Translations under genes and position numbers: made by a program
Assembly: GCA_905221605.1 (NCBI GenBank)
Contig: CAJNDS010002643.1
Span: 239,480-303,479, forward strand
Direction: 5' to 3'
From: Symbiodinium natans
Lineage: Eukaryota > Sar > Dinophyceae > Suessiales > Symbiodiniaceae
DNA length: 64,000 bases
Part shown: in pieces, positions 13,501-27,200 of the stretch
Numbering within the stretch: the stretch's first letter is position 1
Layout: each line of letters opens with the position of its first letter
Notes under the pieces: generated by a model
Database searches by the model: none
Told to the model about the DNA's origin: nothing
What the model saw: only the letters and a program-made list of their open reading frames with translations

Positions 13501-16500
13501 ATGCTTGTCAAGCTTCAGAGATGCAGACATACACGCTCGTTCATGAAGACACGCACAGTACGTAAGGGAGGGAGAAGGCCCCCAAAAAACCTTAAACACC
13601 TTAAAAAACCCTAAACCCCTTAAACCCCCTAAACCCTCTAAACCCCCTAAACCCTCTCAACCCTCTAAACCCTCTAAGCCCTCTACACCCTCTAAACGCT
13701 GTTTCCCCCATGAACCCTCTAAACCCTCTAAACCCTCTACGCCCTCTAAACCCATCCCGCATGAACCCTCTAAACCCTCTAAAACCCTCTACACCCCGTC
13801 AGTGAGGACTGTTATGGCTCCGCTGGTGACAAGACAGGAGAAATAACCGGTTGAGCTGGCCCAAATATGAACCCTAAACCCCAGGAACCCTGTGAACCTC
13901 TAGACCCTCAACCCCACGGACCCTCTAAACCCTGAAGCCTGTTATAAACCCCCTAAACCCTCCAAACCCTAAACACCATGAACCCTCTAAACCCTATGAC
14001 CCCCCAAACACCATGAACCCTTTAAACCCAACCCGCATATAATCCTGTACCCTAAACCCTAACCTTATTAAGGCCGGTGGCCACTTTATCTGTCACCCTT
14101 ATACCTCGATATAGCCCCTAGATACCACAAGAAGAACCCCGAATATATACCCCTATAAGACAAAAACCCTACTTAAAGACACCACCAACCCGTATAACCT
14201 TAACCTCTCTAACCCGAACTCCTAACCCGGCATCGATTTCGGGGGAGCCCCCTAAACCCTAAACACTCAACCCTAAACCCTAAACCCTAAACCCTAAACC
14301 CTAAACCCGAGTCCTCCAAGACTTCCTCCCGGATGAAGTCCTTCAGGGAGTCCTCCGGGGTGATAGGGATCAGCCTTTAGGGTTTATACAGGGGTTTGGG
14401 GTTTAGGGTTTGGGGTTTAGGGTTCAGGGTTTTGGGTGTAGGGTTTAGGGTTTAGGGTTTAGGGTTTAGGGTTTAGGGTTTAGGGTTAGGGATCAGGCGT
14501 TAAGGGCTTAGGAGTTGAATGGTTTTGGGGTTTCAGGGTTTAAGGCTTCGGGGTTTAAGGGTTTCAGGGTTTAAGGGTCTGGGGTTTTAGTGGTTCTTGG
14601 GGTTTAGTGGTTTGATGAGTTTAGAGTTGAAGGGTTTTAGAGTTTAAGGGTTCTAGGGTTTCAGGGTTCAAGGGTTTATGGGCTTGAGGGGTGTCAGGGT
14701 TGAAGGGTTTAGGGGTTTAGGGTTTAGGGTTTAGGGTTTAGGGTTTTCGGTTTAGGGTTTTTCGGTTTAGGGTTTAGGGTTAGGGTTTAGGGTTTAGGGT
14801 TTAGGGTTTAGGGTTTAGGGTTTAGGGTTTAGGGTTTAGGGTTTAGGGTTTAGGGTTTAGGGTTTAGGGTTTATTGTTTAGGGTTTAGGGTTTAGGGTTT
14901 AGGGTTTAGGGTTTAGGGTTTAGGGTTTAGGGTTTAGGGTTTAGGGTCCCGTGTCCTCCAGGGAGGTGATGTCGTTGCCGGCCTCGTCCCGGACATTCAG
15001 CTGCAGGTCGTAGAACCTCTGAGGCCGAGGGGTTTAGGGTTTAGGGTTTTAGGGTTTAGGGTTTAGGGTTTAGGGTTTAGGGTTGAGGGTCGAGGGTCGA
15101 GGGTTTAGGGTTGGGATGTTCCCCCCCTCTACTAACAGTCCTTCATCGGGATTATAGTAACCCCTGTTAGAATCCCTAAACCCTAAACCCTAAACCCTAA
15201 ACCCTACGAAGGACTGCTAGTATAACAGGGAGCATCCCGAGGTTGATGGCTTCCAGGGTTCTAAACCCTAAACCCTAAACCCTAAACTTAAACCCTAAAC
15301 CCTAAAGCATTAAACCCTAAACCTAACCTAGGGGTAAAAGGGGTGCCCTTTTTACCTTAAAGGGCTTTACAAGGGAGCCCCCAAAGGCCCCAAAAAGGGA
15401 ATAAGGGGTACTACTGGGCATCCTAGGCTTTTTATAGGGTTTTCCGGGGTTCATGGGATTTACAGGGCTGCATGGGGTTTATGGGGTTTGCAGGGTTTGG
15501 GGTGAAGGGCTTTTTTCGGCGGGTTTGGGGTGAAGGGTATGTAGGATCTATTGGGCATTTACAGGGTTGAGGGCTTTCGAGTGTTTTCGGGCTCAGGAGG
15601 AGCCCTCCCCTTTCGGATTCGGTGCCCTGTCTACTGCCCCGAGAGGGCCCACAGCATCCTTCTTGCGCGCTTGTGCGGAGTATGTTCGGGTTTAGGGTTT
15701 AGGATTTAGGGTTTCGGGTTTCGGGTTTGGGGTTTAGGGTTTAGGGTTTAGGGTTTAGGGTTTAGGGTTTAGGGTTTAGGGTTCCGTGATTGCGAGTGCA
15801 GTACGTTGGGGCTTCCGGTAGCTTATACCTGAACCCCTAAACCCTGAAGGTTACACTCTACAGACACAGGGTTTAGGGTTTAGGGCTTCGGGCTTCGGTG
15901 CCTAGGGGCTTTAGGGGCTTAGAGGGGCTTAGAGGCTTAGAGGCCTAGAGGCTTAGAGGCTTAGAGGCGTAGAGGTTTAGAGGCTTAGAGGCTAGCAGGC
16001 TTAGAGGGGCTTAGGGGCTTGAGGGTTTGGGGCTTAGGGGTTCGGGCCCTTGAGGGGTCACGAACAGCTCCCCAAGCTCGAACCCCAGAACAGAGACCCT
16101 GTAGCCCAAGCAGAACACGGCGAAGGCCGAGAAGCCTAGGGTTACCCCAAACCCTCAACGCTAAACCCTAAACGCCAAGCCCAGAGCCCCAAGCCTTAAA
16201 CCCTAAGTCCTAATTAAACCCGAAACCTTAAACCCTATAACCTACCCCAAGCGGGTAGTTACATTTGGGTCCCTTTCTAGAATACGGCACCCTCAAAAAG
16301 AAGGGCCCAAAAGGCGACGACTTGCTGCCCAAGCCCGCGACGTCTCGTTGCGCTGCGACTTGTACTCCACATCTAAGCCTGAAGCGACATGGGGTTCAGG
16401 GTTGAGGGTTTAGGGTGGTTTAGGGTGGTTTAGGGTTGAGGGTTTAGGGTGGTTTAGGGTGGTTTAGGGTGGTTTAGGGTGGTTTAGGGTTGAGGGTTTA

Positions 16501-19500
16501 GGGTGGTTTAGGGTGGTTTAGGGTTGAGCCATAACCTCTGAGCCCCTGTGTCCCACATCTAAGAAATAGCCCCGAGAAACCCGCCCAGATCCCGGAACTC
16601 TAAATCCCACCAAACAAAAAAAAACAAGACCTGAACCCTTAACCCTAAATCCTAAGCCCGAAACCCGAAATCCTGAACCTCTCAACCTTCAGGCCAATCA
16701 GCCCTCAACCTGCATTCAGGCCAGGGCATAAGCATCTCTTTGGCAGAGTCTGGGGTTGTGGGGCGTTAAGGGCTCAGGGCTTAGGGTTTAGGGCTGTTTT
16801 CTGCCAGAGTTTAGCGTTGAAGGGTCGCAGGCTAGCGTTCAAGGCCTTGCCACGTCTTGATCAACATGGTTTAGGGTTGAGGGCTTAGGGCTTCGGGTTT
16901 AGGGTACACCCTACATTCCCCTCGCACAGATCAGCAACCCTAAACCCTAAACTTGGGACGTTTTTTCTGATACTAATAGCTTTTAGTAGGAATTTTAGCA
17001 CCCCCGATTATAATCCACATTACGGACTGTTAGTATAAGGGGGAACATCCCCCAACCCTAACCCCTAAACATCGGAGGACTCAGGGTTTAGGGAAAAGGT
17101 ATGGCCACCCTAATAGGGTTTAGAGTTTAGGGTTTAGGGTTTAGGTTTAGGGTTTAGGGTTTAGGGTTTAGGGTTTAGGGTTTAGGGTTTAGGGTTTAGG
17201 GTTTAGGGTTTAGGGTTTAGGGTTTAGGGTTTAGGGTCTAAACTCAAAACGCCTACAGATATTGAAGGTGCCGAGCCCGCCACACTCGATGTAGTTCTCA
17301 AACTCGCCCTCAAAGAGCCTCGCGACACAGCCGAAGGTTTCGAAGAGCCCCAAAAAACCCTAAACCCCCTAATCCCCAAACCCCAAACCCCAAACCCCAA
17401 ACCCTAAACCCTAAACCCTAAACCCTAAACCCTTACGGCTTGGCTCATCATGTAGAGGGTCCCAATGCTCCAGAGGCCCTCCCGAATGCCCAAATCCTGA
17501 ACCCCAAACTCAACATCCTCACCCTCGGTCCTCTAAAGAAAGGGTTTAGGGTTTAGGTTTGTGGGTTTAGGGTTTAGAGTTTAGGGTTTCGGGTTTCAAG
17601 TTGAGGGCAGTGGAAACCAACCATCACCCCTGTTGCCTGCATCCAGGAAAGCCAACATCCAAGCTTGATCTCCCTCAGGGGTTTAGGGTTTAGGGTTTAG
17701 GGTTGAGGGACCTGAACCCTAAACCCTGGAAACCGTGGCCACCCTCAGACCCTAAACCTTACACCACAAAACCCTAAACGTCCCTTCAAGGGCCACTAAA
17801 CCCTAAACCCTAAACCCTCAACCCCGTGACCCCAAACCCTGAAAACCGAGCAACAGGTACCTACTAACTATTTGCTTAAGATTAAGAACCCCCAACAAAA
17901 AAAAGACTACATTGCCCTTACCAGGGAGAATATTTTGGGGGTTCTTAAGCAAATAGTAGTTTGGGAGGGGCACTAAACCCTGAACCCAAAAACCCTAAAG
18001 CCCCAAAACCCTAAAACCCTAAAACCCGAAAACCCTAAAACCCTAAAACCGTAAAACCCTAAATCCCTAACCCTAAAACCCTAACCCTAAGCCCTAAGCC
18101 CTAAACCCTAAACCCTAAACCCTAAACCCTAAACCCTAAAAAAAGGTATGAGGTGCCCAGTCCCGAGTCCCTCAAAAACGGCCCCGGCCGCTTGATCTCG
18201 CCATCGGTCGGCGTTCCCTTCATCTGCTCCTTGCAGGAACGCAGGGTTTCAGGGTTTAGGGTTTAGGGTTTTTCGGTTTGGGGTTTAGGGTTTCAGGGTT
18301 GAGGGTTGAGGGTTTAGGGTTTAGGGTTTAGGGTTCAGGGTTTGGGGTTGAGGGCTTAGGGCTTGGGGTTTAGGGTTGAGGGTTTAGGGTGTTAAATTTC
18401 ATAATTCATGGTTTTTAAAGAAAACCTTTTTCCGGAACTGGATTTTATTTTGGGGCGCAAGTGCTAAGGGTTAAAACGTCACCGGAGCAGGTTTGTAGGA
18501 ATTTGCAGTTGTTTCATCGAATTGCACGTTGTTTTCCTAAGCACTAGTTTTTGGAGTGCTGCAGATTAGGCACGCCATGCTGATGATTTTGAAGGGCGAC
18601 CTTGTCCGGAACCGGATTTGATTTATATTGGCAGCTTGTTTAGGGTTAGATGTCACTGGCGCGCGTGTGTTGATTTCTGGAGCAGTTTAGTCGAAAACCG
18701 ACCATCGTTCTATAGGTGATGCTATTTCGAGTGATCTTGCTCCGAAAAATTGAGCCCAATACATGCAAACATAAAGCCCACGCAGAGAAGAACACAATCC
18801 ATCAACACATAATTCTAACAGTGAATCATTTAAAGAAAACATGTAAACATCACACGCAGAAAAGCAACATCCAAACGTAAAAAGACTGTAAAAGCAGCTT
18901 TACTGGGTTCGGAGGGTTGGTGTCGGAGAAGTAAGCGAGGGGAGGGAGGGGACGGGGGGGGGGGGGGGGAAAAAAATATCAGGATGGGGGTGGAGGCGAA
19001 AAGGGGGCAGCGTAGGGGAAGGGATGGAAAATAACAATCCCGAAACATAGAAAACTCTAGCAAATCATCCAGAAAAATCAAAAACATGTGAAAATAAACA
19101 TCTGAACACATCCCGAAACTACAATCCAACAAATACAGAACGGGAGGCGGATGATGATGTGCAGGGTGTCGCCGGCAGACCGGAGACTTTTTGGCTGAAC
19201 TGAACGGGCGGGAGCGCCCTCCAACTCCACATCTTCTCCTCGCGCCCATCCACCTCACTAGAAAAGACGAAATTAAATTTCTGAAAAATGTGCAAAAATT
19301 GAAAGTTTCCAAGAAAAGCTAAGTTTGAAAACATGAAAAAACATCAAAATCAACCCCCACTTCCACCACTCCCCCCCTCGTGCGTGAACCCCCCCACCCC
19401 CCCCAACCCCACCCCCAAGTCCCCGCCCCCCTGCCTCAAAAAAACCTGAAAATGAAAAGCTAAAAAAATCTCGAGAAAAAAAGATATCCTGAAACAAAAG

Positions 19501-21186
19501 TTGAAAAATCTTGAAAAAAAAACTGGGAAATTGAAAAATATAAAACCTGACAAAATCCTGGAAAAACAAAAAATGAAAATCCTAAAAAAAATCAAAACCC
19601 TGAAAAACCCTGAAAAAGACATGAAAAAATCTTGAAGAAAAGCAAAAACCTGAAAAAAGCCTGAAAAAAATGCTGAAAAAAATGAAACCCTGAAAAAAAT
19701 GAGAAATCCTGAAAAAAAATGAAAGCCCTAAAAAAAACCTAAAGGCGAAGTCCTGAAAAATGAAAAACCCTAAAAAAAGACCTGAAAAAAATCCTGAAAA
19801 AAAACCTGAAAAAACAAAAATGCTGAAAAAAAAAAATAAAAATCCAGAAAAAAAACCCCAGAAAAAAATAAAAGTCCTGAAAAAAACTAAAAATCCTGAT
19901 AAAAACTCAAAATCCGTCCTGAAAAATGAAAAATCCTAAAAAAAGAACTGAAAAAAATCCTGAAAAAAAAAACCTGAAAAAACAAAAATGCTGAAAAAAA
20001 AATCCTGAAAAAAAAAATCTGAAAAAAAAATCCGGAAAAAAAATAAAAATTCGGAGAAAAAAAATAAAATTCCGGAAAAAAATAAAAAAACTCTGAAAAA
20101 AAAAAACCGGAAAAAAAATTCTGAAAAAAAAATAAAAATCGGTAAAAAAATAAAAATTCTGAAAAAAAATATAAATCCGGAAAAAAAAATAAAAATTCTG
20201 AGAAAAAAATAAAAACCCGGAAAAAAAAATAAAAATTCTGAAAAAAAATAAAAAAAAATGAAAAACAAATAAAATCCTGAAAAAAAATAAAACCTTTTTT
20301 CAAAAAAAGGTTTTATTTTTTTCGGCAAAAACCTATGCATAATTTCTGCCTTTTTCCAAAGGAAAGCCAAGGAAAACGCAGGAATTAGGCATATATTCTC
20401 AAAAAACTGTATGCCTAATTCCTGCGTTTTCCTTGGCTTTCCTTTGGAAAAAGGCAGAAATTATGCATAGGTTTTTTCCGAAAAAAACAAAACCTTTTTT
20501 TGAAAAAAGGTTTTATTTTTTTTCAGGATTTTATTTGTTTTTCATTTTTTTTATTTTTTTTTCAGAATTTTTATTTTTTTTTCCGGGTTTTTATTTTTTT
20601 CTCAGAATTTTTTATTTTTTTTCCGGATTTATATTTTTTTCAGAATTTTTATTTTTTTCCGGATTTTTAACTTTTTTTTCAGAATTTTTATTTTTTTTCC
20701 GGATTTTTATTTTTTTTCAGAATTTTGATTTTTTTTCCGGATTTTTGTTTTTTTTCAGAATTTTATATTTTTTTCCGGAATTTTATTTTTTTTTCAGAGT
20801 TTTATATTTTTTCTCCTGAATTTATTTTTTTTTCAGAATTTTTATTTTTTTCCGGATTTTTATTTTTTTTTTCAGAATTTCTATTTTTTTTCAGGATTTT
20901 TATTTTTTTCCAGGATTTTTAGTTTTTATCAGGATTTTTAGTTTTTTTCAGGACTTTTTTTTTTCTCTGGGGTTTTTTTCTGGATTTTTATTTTGTTTTT
21001 CAGCATTTTTGTTTTTTTCAGGTTTTTTTTCAGGATTTTTTTCAGGATTCTTTTTCTTTTTCAAGGTTTTTTTTTCAGGATTTTGCCTTTTCTTCAAGAT
21101 TTTTGCACATTTTTTGGCTTTCAGGTTTTTTTGAGGCACGGAAGGGTGGGTGGGGGGGTGAGGTGGGGTGGGGAGTGGGGGGTGGG

Positions 21187-21243
<57 letters not shown>

Positions 21244-24200
21244 TGTTTTCCTTCTTTTTTTTCTCGCCAGGATTTTTTTCAGGGGGGGGCTGGGCGGAGG
21301 GGCGGGGCGGGGCGGGGCGCGGGGGGGGGGGGGGTGGGGGGGGGGGGGGCGGGGGGGGGGGGGGGGGGGCGGGGGGGGTGGGTGGGGGGGGGGGGTATGT
21401 TGATTTATCAATTTTAAGTTTTGGTTTCCATGCTTTCATTTGTTGATGTTCTTCAATTTCTTGCCTTTTTTGAAAGTTTCAGTTTCGTTTTTTTTTTTTG
21501 CGTGGATGGGCGTGTGGAGAAGATGTGGAGCTGAAGGGTCCTCCCGCCCGTTCAACTCACCAACAAAATCTCCGGTCTGCCGCCGGCACCCTGCACATCA
21601 TCATCGCCCCGATCCACTTGTTTTGATTTTGTATTTGTTGGATTGGATTTGTGGGATGTTTCAGACTTGTGTTTTCTGGATTTTCTGGCTTGCATGATAA
21701 TGGTTTCTGGATGGTTTTCTCGATTTTCCTTGATTCATTTGTTAGCGTTTCTACCCGTGCCTCCCCCTCCCACCCCCTTCCCCTCCACCACTATCCTCCC
21801 CCCCTTGCGCCTCCACCCCCATCCACGTACATGTTCTCCTCGTCCTCCCTTGCCCCTACTTCCCGGTAAATCTTGCCATTTTAGTCTTCTGATTTTTGTT
21901 GTTTTTTCTGGATGTGATGTGCAATCTTTCTCGCGCGGCTTCATTCGCAGAATTATGTGTTGATGGGTTGCATTAGATTATACTCTATATGGTATTTATA
22001 TTAGCATTCACTGGGTTCATTCTTTTCAGAGAAGGATCGATATTTGAGGATATGCTATGTTGGACCTATCGAAAAACCTCATCTGCAAAAGAAACTGGTT
22101 GGCTTAGACTAAACAGCTCCAGAATCCACATGTGACTTTCAATCCTTAAACTGTTGCCGGGACAAATCGAACCCTAATAATCACCAGCATGGCTTGCCTT
22201 GTCTGCCGCACTTCGAAAACTTGTGCTTCAGAAACAACGCGCAATTCGATGAAACAACTGCAGATTCCCACATGCCTGCTCTGGTAGCTTTTAACACTTA
22301 GCCCTTGCACCCACAAAATAAAACCCGGCTCCGGAAAAAGGCAGCCTGAATTATGAAATTTAACAGTTTAGGGTTTGGGATTTGGTGTTCAGGGTTTAGG
22401 GTTTAGGGCTTAGGGTTTAGGGTTTACGGTCTAGGGTTCAGGGTTTCGGGTTTCGGGTCTTTAAGGGCCAAGCAAGAAGCGTGTTCGGGTCAAAGAGTAT
22501 ACGGCTTTAAGGCTAGCAAGTTTGGGGCGTTGGGGCTTGAAAGGTATAGGTCTTAAGGGTTTAACCTCAGGGCTCGAGGGCTTCCGGGGGCTTAGAGAAA
22601 TAAAACCATAAGAAAACAAGGGTCACCGTAAACCCTAAACCCTAAACCCTAAACCCTAAATCCGAAACCCTACACTCTGAGACCCTGGCAGCCCAAACCC
22701 TGAACCCTGAACACCCCAAGCGCCGAGCCCTAAACCCTAACCCAAAAATATTCAACTAACGGAAGCGCACCTCTGGGTTTAGGGTTTAGGGTTTAGGGTT
22801 TAGGGTTTAGGGTTTAGGGTTTAGGGTTTAGGGTTTAGGGTTTAGGGTTTAGGGTTTAGGGTTTAGGGTTTAGGGTTTAGGGTTTAGGGTTTAGGGTTTA
22901 TGGTCCAGGGTCAAGAGGGTTTATGGTTTCGGGTTTAGGGTTTAGGGTTCAAGACTCAGCTAGACCCAAGAGTAACCCAGGAATAACAAGGGTGCCCTTT
23001 TCGGCTTAAAGGGGCGTTTAAGGGAACCTAGACCTAAACCCTTAAAACACCAACAAAAGGTCCTACTCTGGGTCCTTCTTCTGAGGTATTTAACGGCTCC
23101 AAAAGTGTGACGTGAAAAAAGCGAAATAAGGTTCCTGCTCTGGGTCCTAGTTAAAATTCCGAAGCATTTAGTGGCCCCAAAGGTGCTCCTGGTAGCCCAG
23201 GAACCATATTTTTTTGGTAAGGGCACCCTTTTTTGGGCTGGCTTATCTTTATACGGGAACCTTGAACCCCCCAAAAAAGGGAAAAGGGTACCACTGGTCA
23301 CTGGGGGCTACCAAGACCCTTTTTTGGGTTGGTTCTTTTACAATGGAACCTTGAACCAAAAAAAAAGAGGGAAAAGGCTATCACTGGGCTACCAAGGCCT
23401 AAACCCTAAACCCTAAACCCCAAAACCCCAAAACCCTAAACCCTAAACCCTAAAACCAAAATCACTGGGCTCCAAAGGTGCTAGAGATAGAAGACAACGG
23501 GCAGCTCACTGTTGCGCGCCGCCCAGATGTACGGTCTTCAGAGCGAAGTGTTGAGCCGAGGGTTTAGAGTTTAGGGTTTAGGGTTTAGGTTTAGGGTTTA
23601 GGGTTTAGGGTTTAGGGTTTAGGGTTTCGGGTTTAGGGTCCGCCGACCCTGGCAGCGTGTTGGATGGGAAAAGGAGGTGAAAACCTCCCTCTTTCCCTCC
23701 TTACCCCCCCAAAACGCGGGGGGGGGGGGGGGCAGGGGGGGGGAGGGCCAGGCGACCCACACGGCATAAACTCACGGACCATAGGCGGTTTCGCACAGGA
23801 CATAGGGGTCCTTTGGTACCCCCCTACCCCCCCCCCCCCCTCCCCCCCCCCCTACCCCAACCCCCCCCCCCCCCCCCCCCCCCCTGCCCTCCCCTACCCC
23901 CCCCCCTCCCCCCTCCCCCCCCCCCCCTACCCCCCCTACCAATTGATGGGGCTGCCCTGGCCTTCAAGCTGGCTTCAGCTCCTGTTTGGGTCCCAATGTT
24001 TCACAGAGGCTCAAGCACATCAACTTTTTTGGCATCCTTTGAGCTGACGAGCGCGTTTAAACCTTTCAACTATGCTCCAGCGGGGTCGGCGGCTTGAGCC
24101 GGAGGCTCTTAAATTTAGGGTTTAGGGTTTAGGGAGGTTTAGGGTTTAGGGTTTAGGGTTTAGGGTTTAGGGTTTAGGGTTTAGGGTTTAGGGCTTAGGG

Positions 24201-27200
24201 CTTAGGGCTTAGGGTTTAGGATCCTCTTCTGTTGCTCACAGTCTCCGTGACCCTCCTTGCGGACCCTGTCTCCTGTCCTGGATTGGTGAACTTGTCAAAG
24301 TGATCAAGAACCCACTCAGAGAAGGCCTCTCGCAAAACCAGCTCGTATATGACAAACGGGTATTTCATATACTCAGTTGCCATCAGTGCAGAGCTGAATA
24401 CAGCGGCAAGGTAGGACATGATCTCAGGGATCAGGCCATCAGCCATACCAGACAACCTCCCAAGCTTGTTGGTCTTCATGGGCTGGGCTTCACCATTGAT
24501 AGTAACCTTTTTGCCGTAGTACTCCGTGAGGCCAGTGTGAGCAGCTATCTCTGTCCACCTCAGAGGTGTCCCGCACTCTCGGGCTACCTCGAAAAGCACT
24601 CCTAGCTGCTGTCTGACGTGAGTGCTCCTAACAGAGGTATAGTGAGTGCTATTGGGTTTCTTAGAGGGCAGTCAGAGGGTACCTATACCCGATCCCCTTT
24701 ACCCTTTACCTAAAGCCTAAACCCTAAACCCCATACCCTAAACCCCTAAACCCTAAATAGTCAACCCAACACCCCTCCTCCAGCCGGTCGCAAAGGAGTC
24801 GGTTCAGCTCCTTCGTTGGGCTTTCCGGCTTTGTTTTCTGAGGGCTCTACAGGACCCACCCCACAGTGTCCTTATGGGTTTAGGGTTTGGGGTTTGGGGT
24901 TTCGGGTTTCGGGTTTAGGGTTTAGGGTTTAGGAAAACATGTTACCTACTAGTTAAGACTGCTCGACAATTGTCCAGGTAGGGATGAGGGTTTAGGCTGT
25001 TCAAGCTGAGAATTCAGGGTGATCCAAACACTTGGTACCTAGTAAACATACTATACTAAGGGTACCCGTTTGGGTGCACAACAAGAAACGAGAGATCAAC
25101 GAGAGAGACGCAGAGAGAGCGAGACAGTGAGAGCGAGAGAGAGGGAGAGAGGGAGAGAGAGAAACGGAGAGAGCCCTAGCAAGAGCGGGAGCGGGAGAGG
25201 GAGAGGGCAAGGGGCAAGGACAAGGACAGGAAGCGTGCGCGCGAGAGGCAGCTTTGGGAGCATCGCTCAAGGTTCGAGCTGTGCGCTCTTGTCATGTCGC
25301 CGCTGCTGGTGGCTTAGGGGTCTGGGTAGCTCAGGAACCATCATATGATAAGGGCACCCTTCTTGGCTTGGTTACTTTATAAGGGAAACCGTTGAACCAA
25401 AGAAAAAGGAACAAGGGTACCACTGGGCTACCAAAGAACGGGGCTTGACCTTTCCTAAACCACCTTTTTGACTCCACATAGCCAGGTGCTTTGTCTCTCT
25501 ACAGGCGTAAAGCCTACGCCCAAAACAAACATACCCTAAGCCCTCAGTTCAAGCTCCTCAGCCCTTGTGCAACTCTTCGGGCAGTGACAAACCCTAAACC
25601 CTAAACCCTAACCCCTAAACCCTAAACCCTAAACCCTAAACCCTAAACCCTAAGGGCGTTTGGTCTGAAACTCATAGTGCAACCAAAATCCCGATCCTAG
25701 CTACGACGGAGAAGATGTGAGGGTTCCAGGGTTTACGGTTCAGGGCAGACGACGAGTCGAATCCCAACAAGGGCTTTAAGGCTTTAGGGTCCCTGTGTTG
25801 CTAGAAACCCTAAACCCTAAACCCTGAACCCAAACCCTAAACCCTAAGCCCTATTTTGGGCTTGGGGGTTAGGGGGTCAGAGGCTCAGCCCTCAACCCTA
25901 AACCCTAAACAGACATGCGGAGGCTTGAAATGTCAGGGCTAAGGGGCTGGGGCTAAGTGGCTTTTCCTAGGCTGCCAACCTCTACCCTCGGCCCTAAACC
26001 CTAAACCCTAAACCCTAAACCCTAAACCCTAAACCCTAAACCCTAAACCCTAAACCCTAAACCCTAAACCCAGGCCCTGAACTCCCAATGCCCCTTCGCC
26101 CAAAAGCCTTGTGGCCCTCCCGCCTGCGCGTCGTGCTGCATGAAGGCATCCGCCGTGTCCCAGCCAAAGGAGCGCATGAGCTCTCTGCAAGAGACAGCGC
26201 CCTGTGTTGGGTTTAACAGGGTTTAGGGTTTAGGGTTTGGGGTTTAGGGTTTGGGGTTTAGGGTTTAGGGTTTAGGGTTTAGGGTTTAGGGTTTAGGGTT
26301 TAGGGTTTAGGGTTCAGGGGTTAAAGAGTTTATAGGGTTCACAGGGTTTAGGGTTTTGGGTCAAGAGGGTTATAGGCTTGAGGGTAAAGAGCTCTCTGCA
26401 ATGCAAGAGACAGTGCCCTGTTTTGGGGTTGCAGGGCTTAGGGTTTTTGGGTTTGTAGGGTTTAGGGTTTTGGGGTTTAAAGGGTTTAGGGCTCTAAACC
26501 CTCCAACCGCCGCCAATCCCTCCTCCAAGATATTCCAACCCTTTCCTGCAGGTTTGGGGTGTAGGATTTGGTTCCTAAACCCTAAACCCCAAACCCTGAA
26601 CCCTAAACCCCAAACCCTACACCCTAAGCCCTAAACCCTATGCCCTGAACCCCGGCCCGGGTTAGGGTGTGGGTGTCTAGGGCCTTTTTTATGGTTTAGG
26701 GCTTACGGCAAGCATACCCTCACTCGATCCCTGATCCCACCCTAAAATCTCGAACCCTCAGAGCACCTTTAGGGTTTAGGGTTTAGGGTTTAGGGTTTAG
26801 AGTTTAGGGTTTAGGGTTTAGGGTTTAGGGTTTAGGGTGAAAAAACGAACAAAACCCTAAACCCCTCAACCCTCTGGATAGTACAACCTCGACCCCAACC
26901 CCCTACACCCTAGACCCCCTACATCCTCCTTAAACCCATAAAGCCTTAACCCTCTAAACCTTAAACCCTAGACTCCTACACCCACCTTAACCCTCTGAAC
27001 TTTAAACCCCACACCACCCAAAATCCCAAACCCTTAACCCTCTGAACGCTAAACCCGAAAACCAACCCCTAAACCCTCTTAACCCCAAACCCTGCACTAC
27101 ACCCTAAACCTTAAGCCCTAAACCCCAAACCCGGCCCAAACCCTAAACCCTAAACCCTAAACCCTGAACCCTGAACCCTAAACCCTAAACCCTAACCCTA

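Noticed and set aside
16050-16135. Hydrophobic minus frame (FSAFAVFCLGYRV) as an exon
   Set aside because: The flanking exons 16339 and 15016 join directly, restoring SFYDLQL; this segment would break the USP fold.
17440-17545. Open minus segment GIREGLWSIGTLYMMSQ as an exon of the deubiquitinase
   Set aside because: The exons on either side (18189 and 17318) join in exact phase and match USP7 without it.
18830-21963. Many ORFs rich in Phe/Lys, Pro or Gly in the palindrome
   Set aside because: Translations of A/T, G/C and GT tracts, mirrored in both arms; no domain.
22930-23400. A protein gene spanning the frames at 22960-23416
   Set aside because: The region is made of MITE families 3 and 4; the frames follow their inverted repeats.
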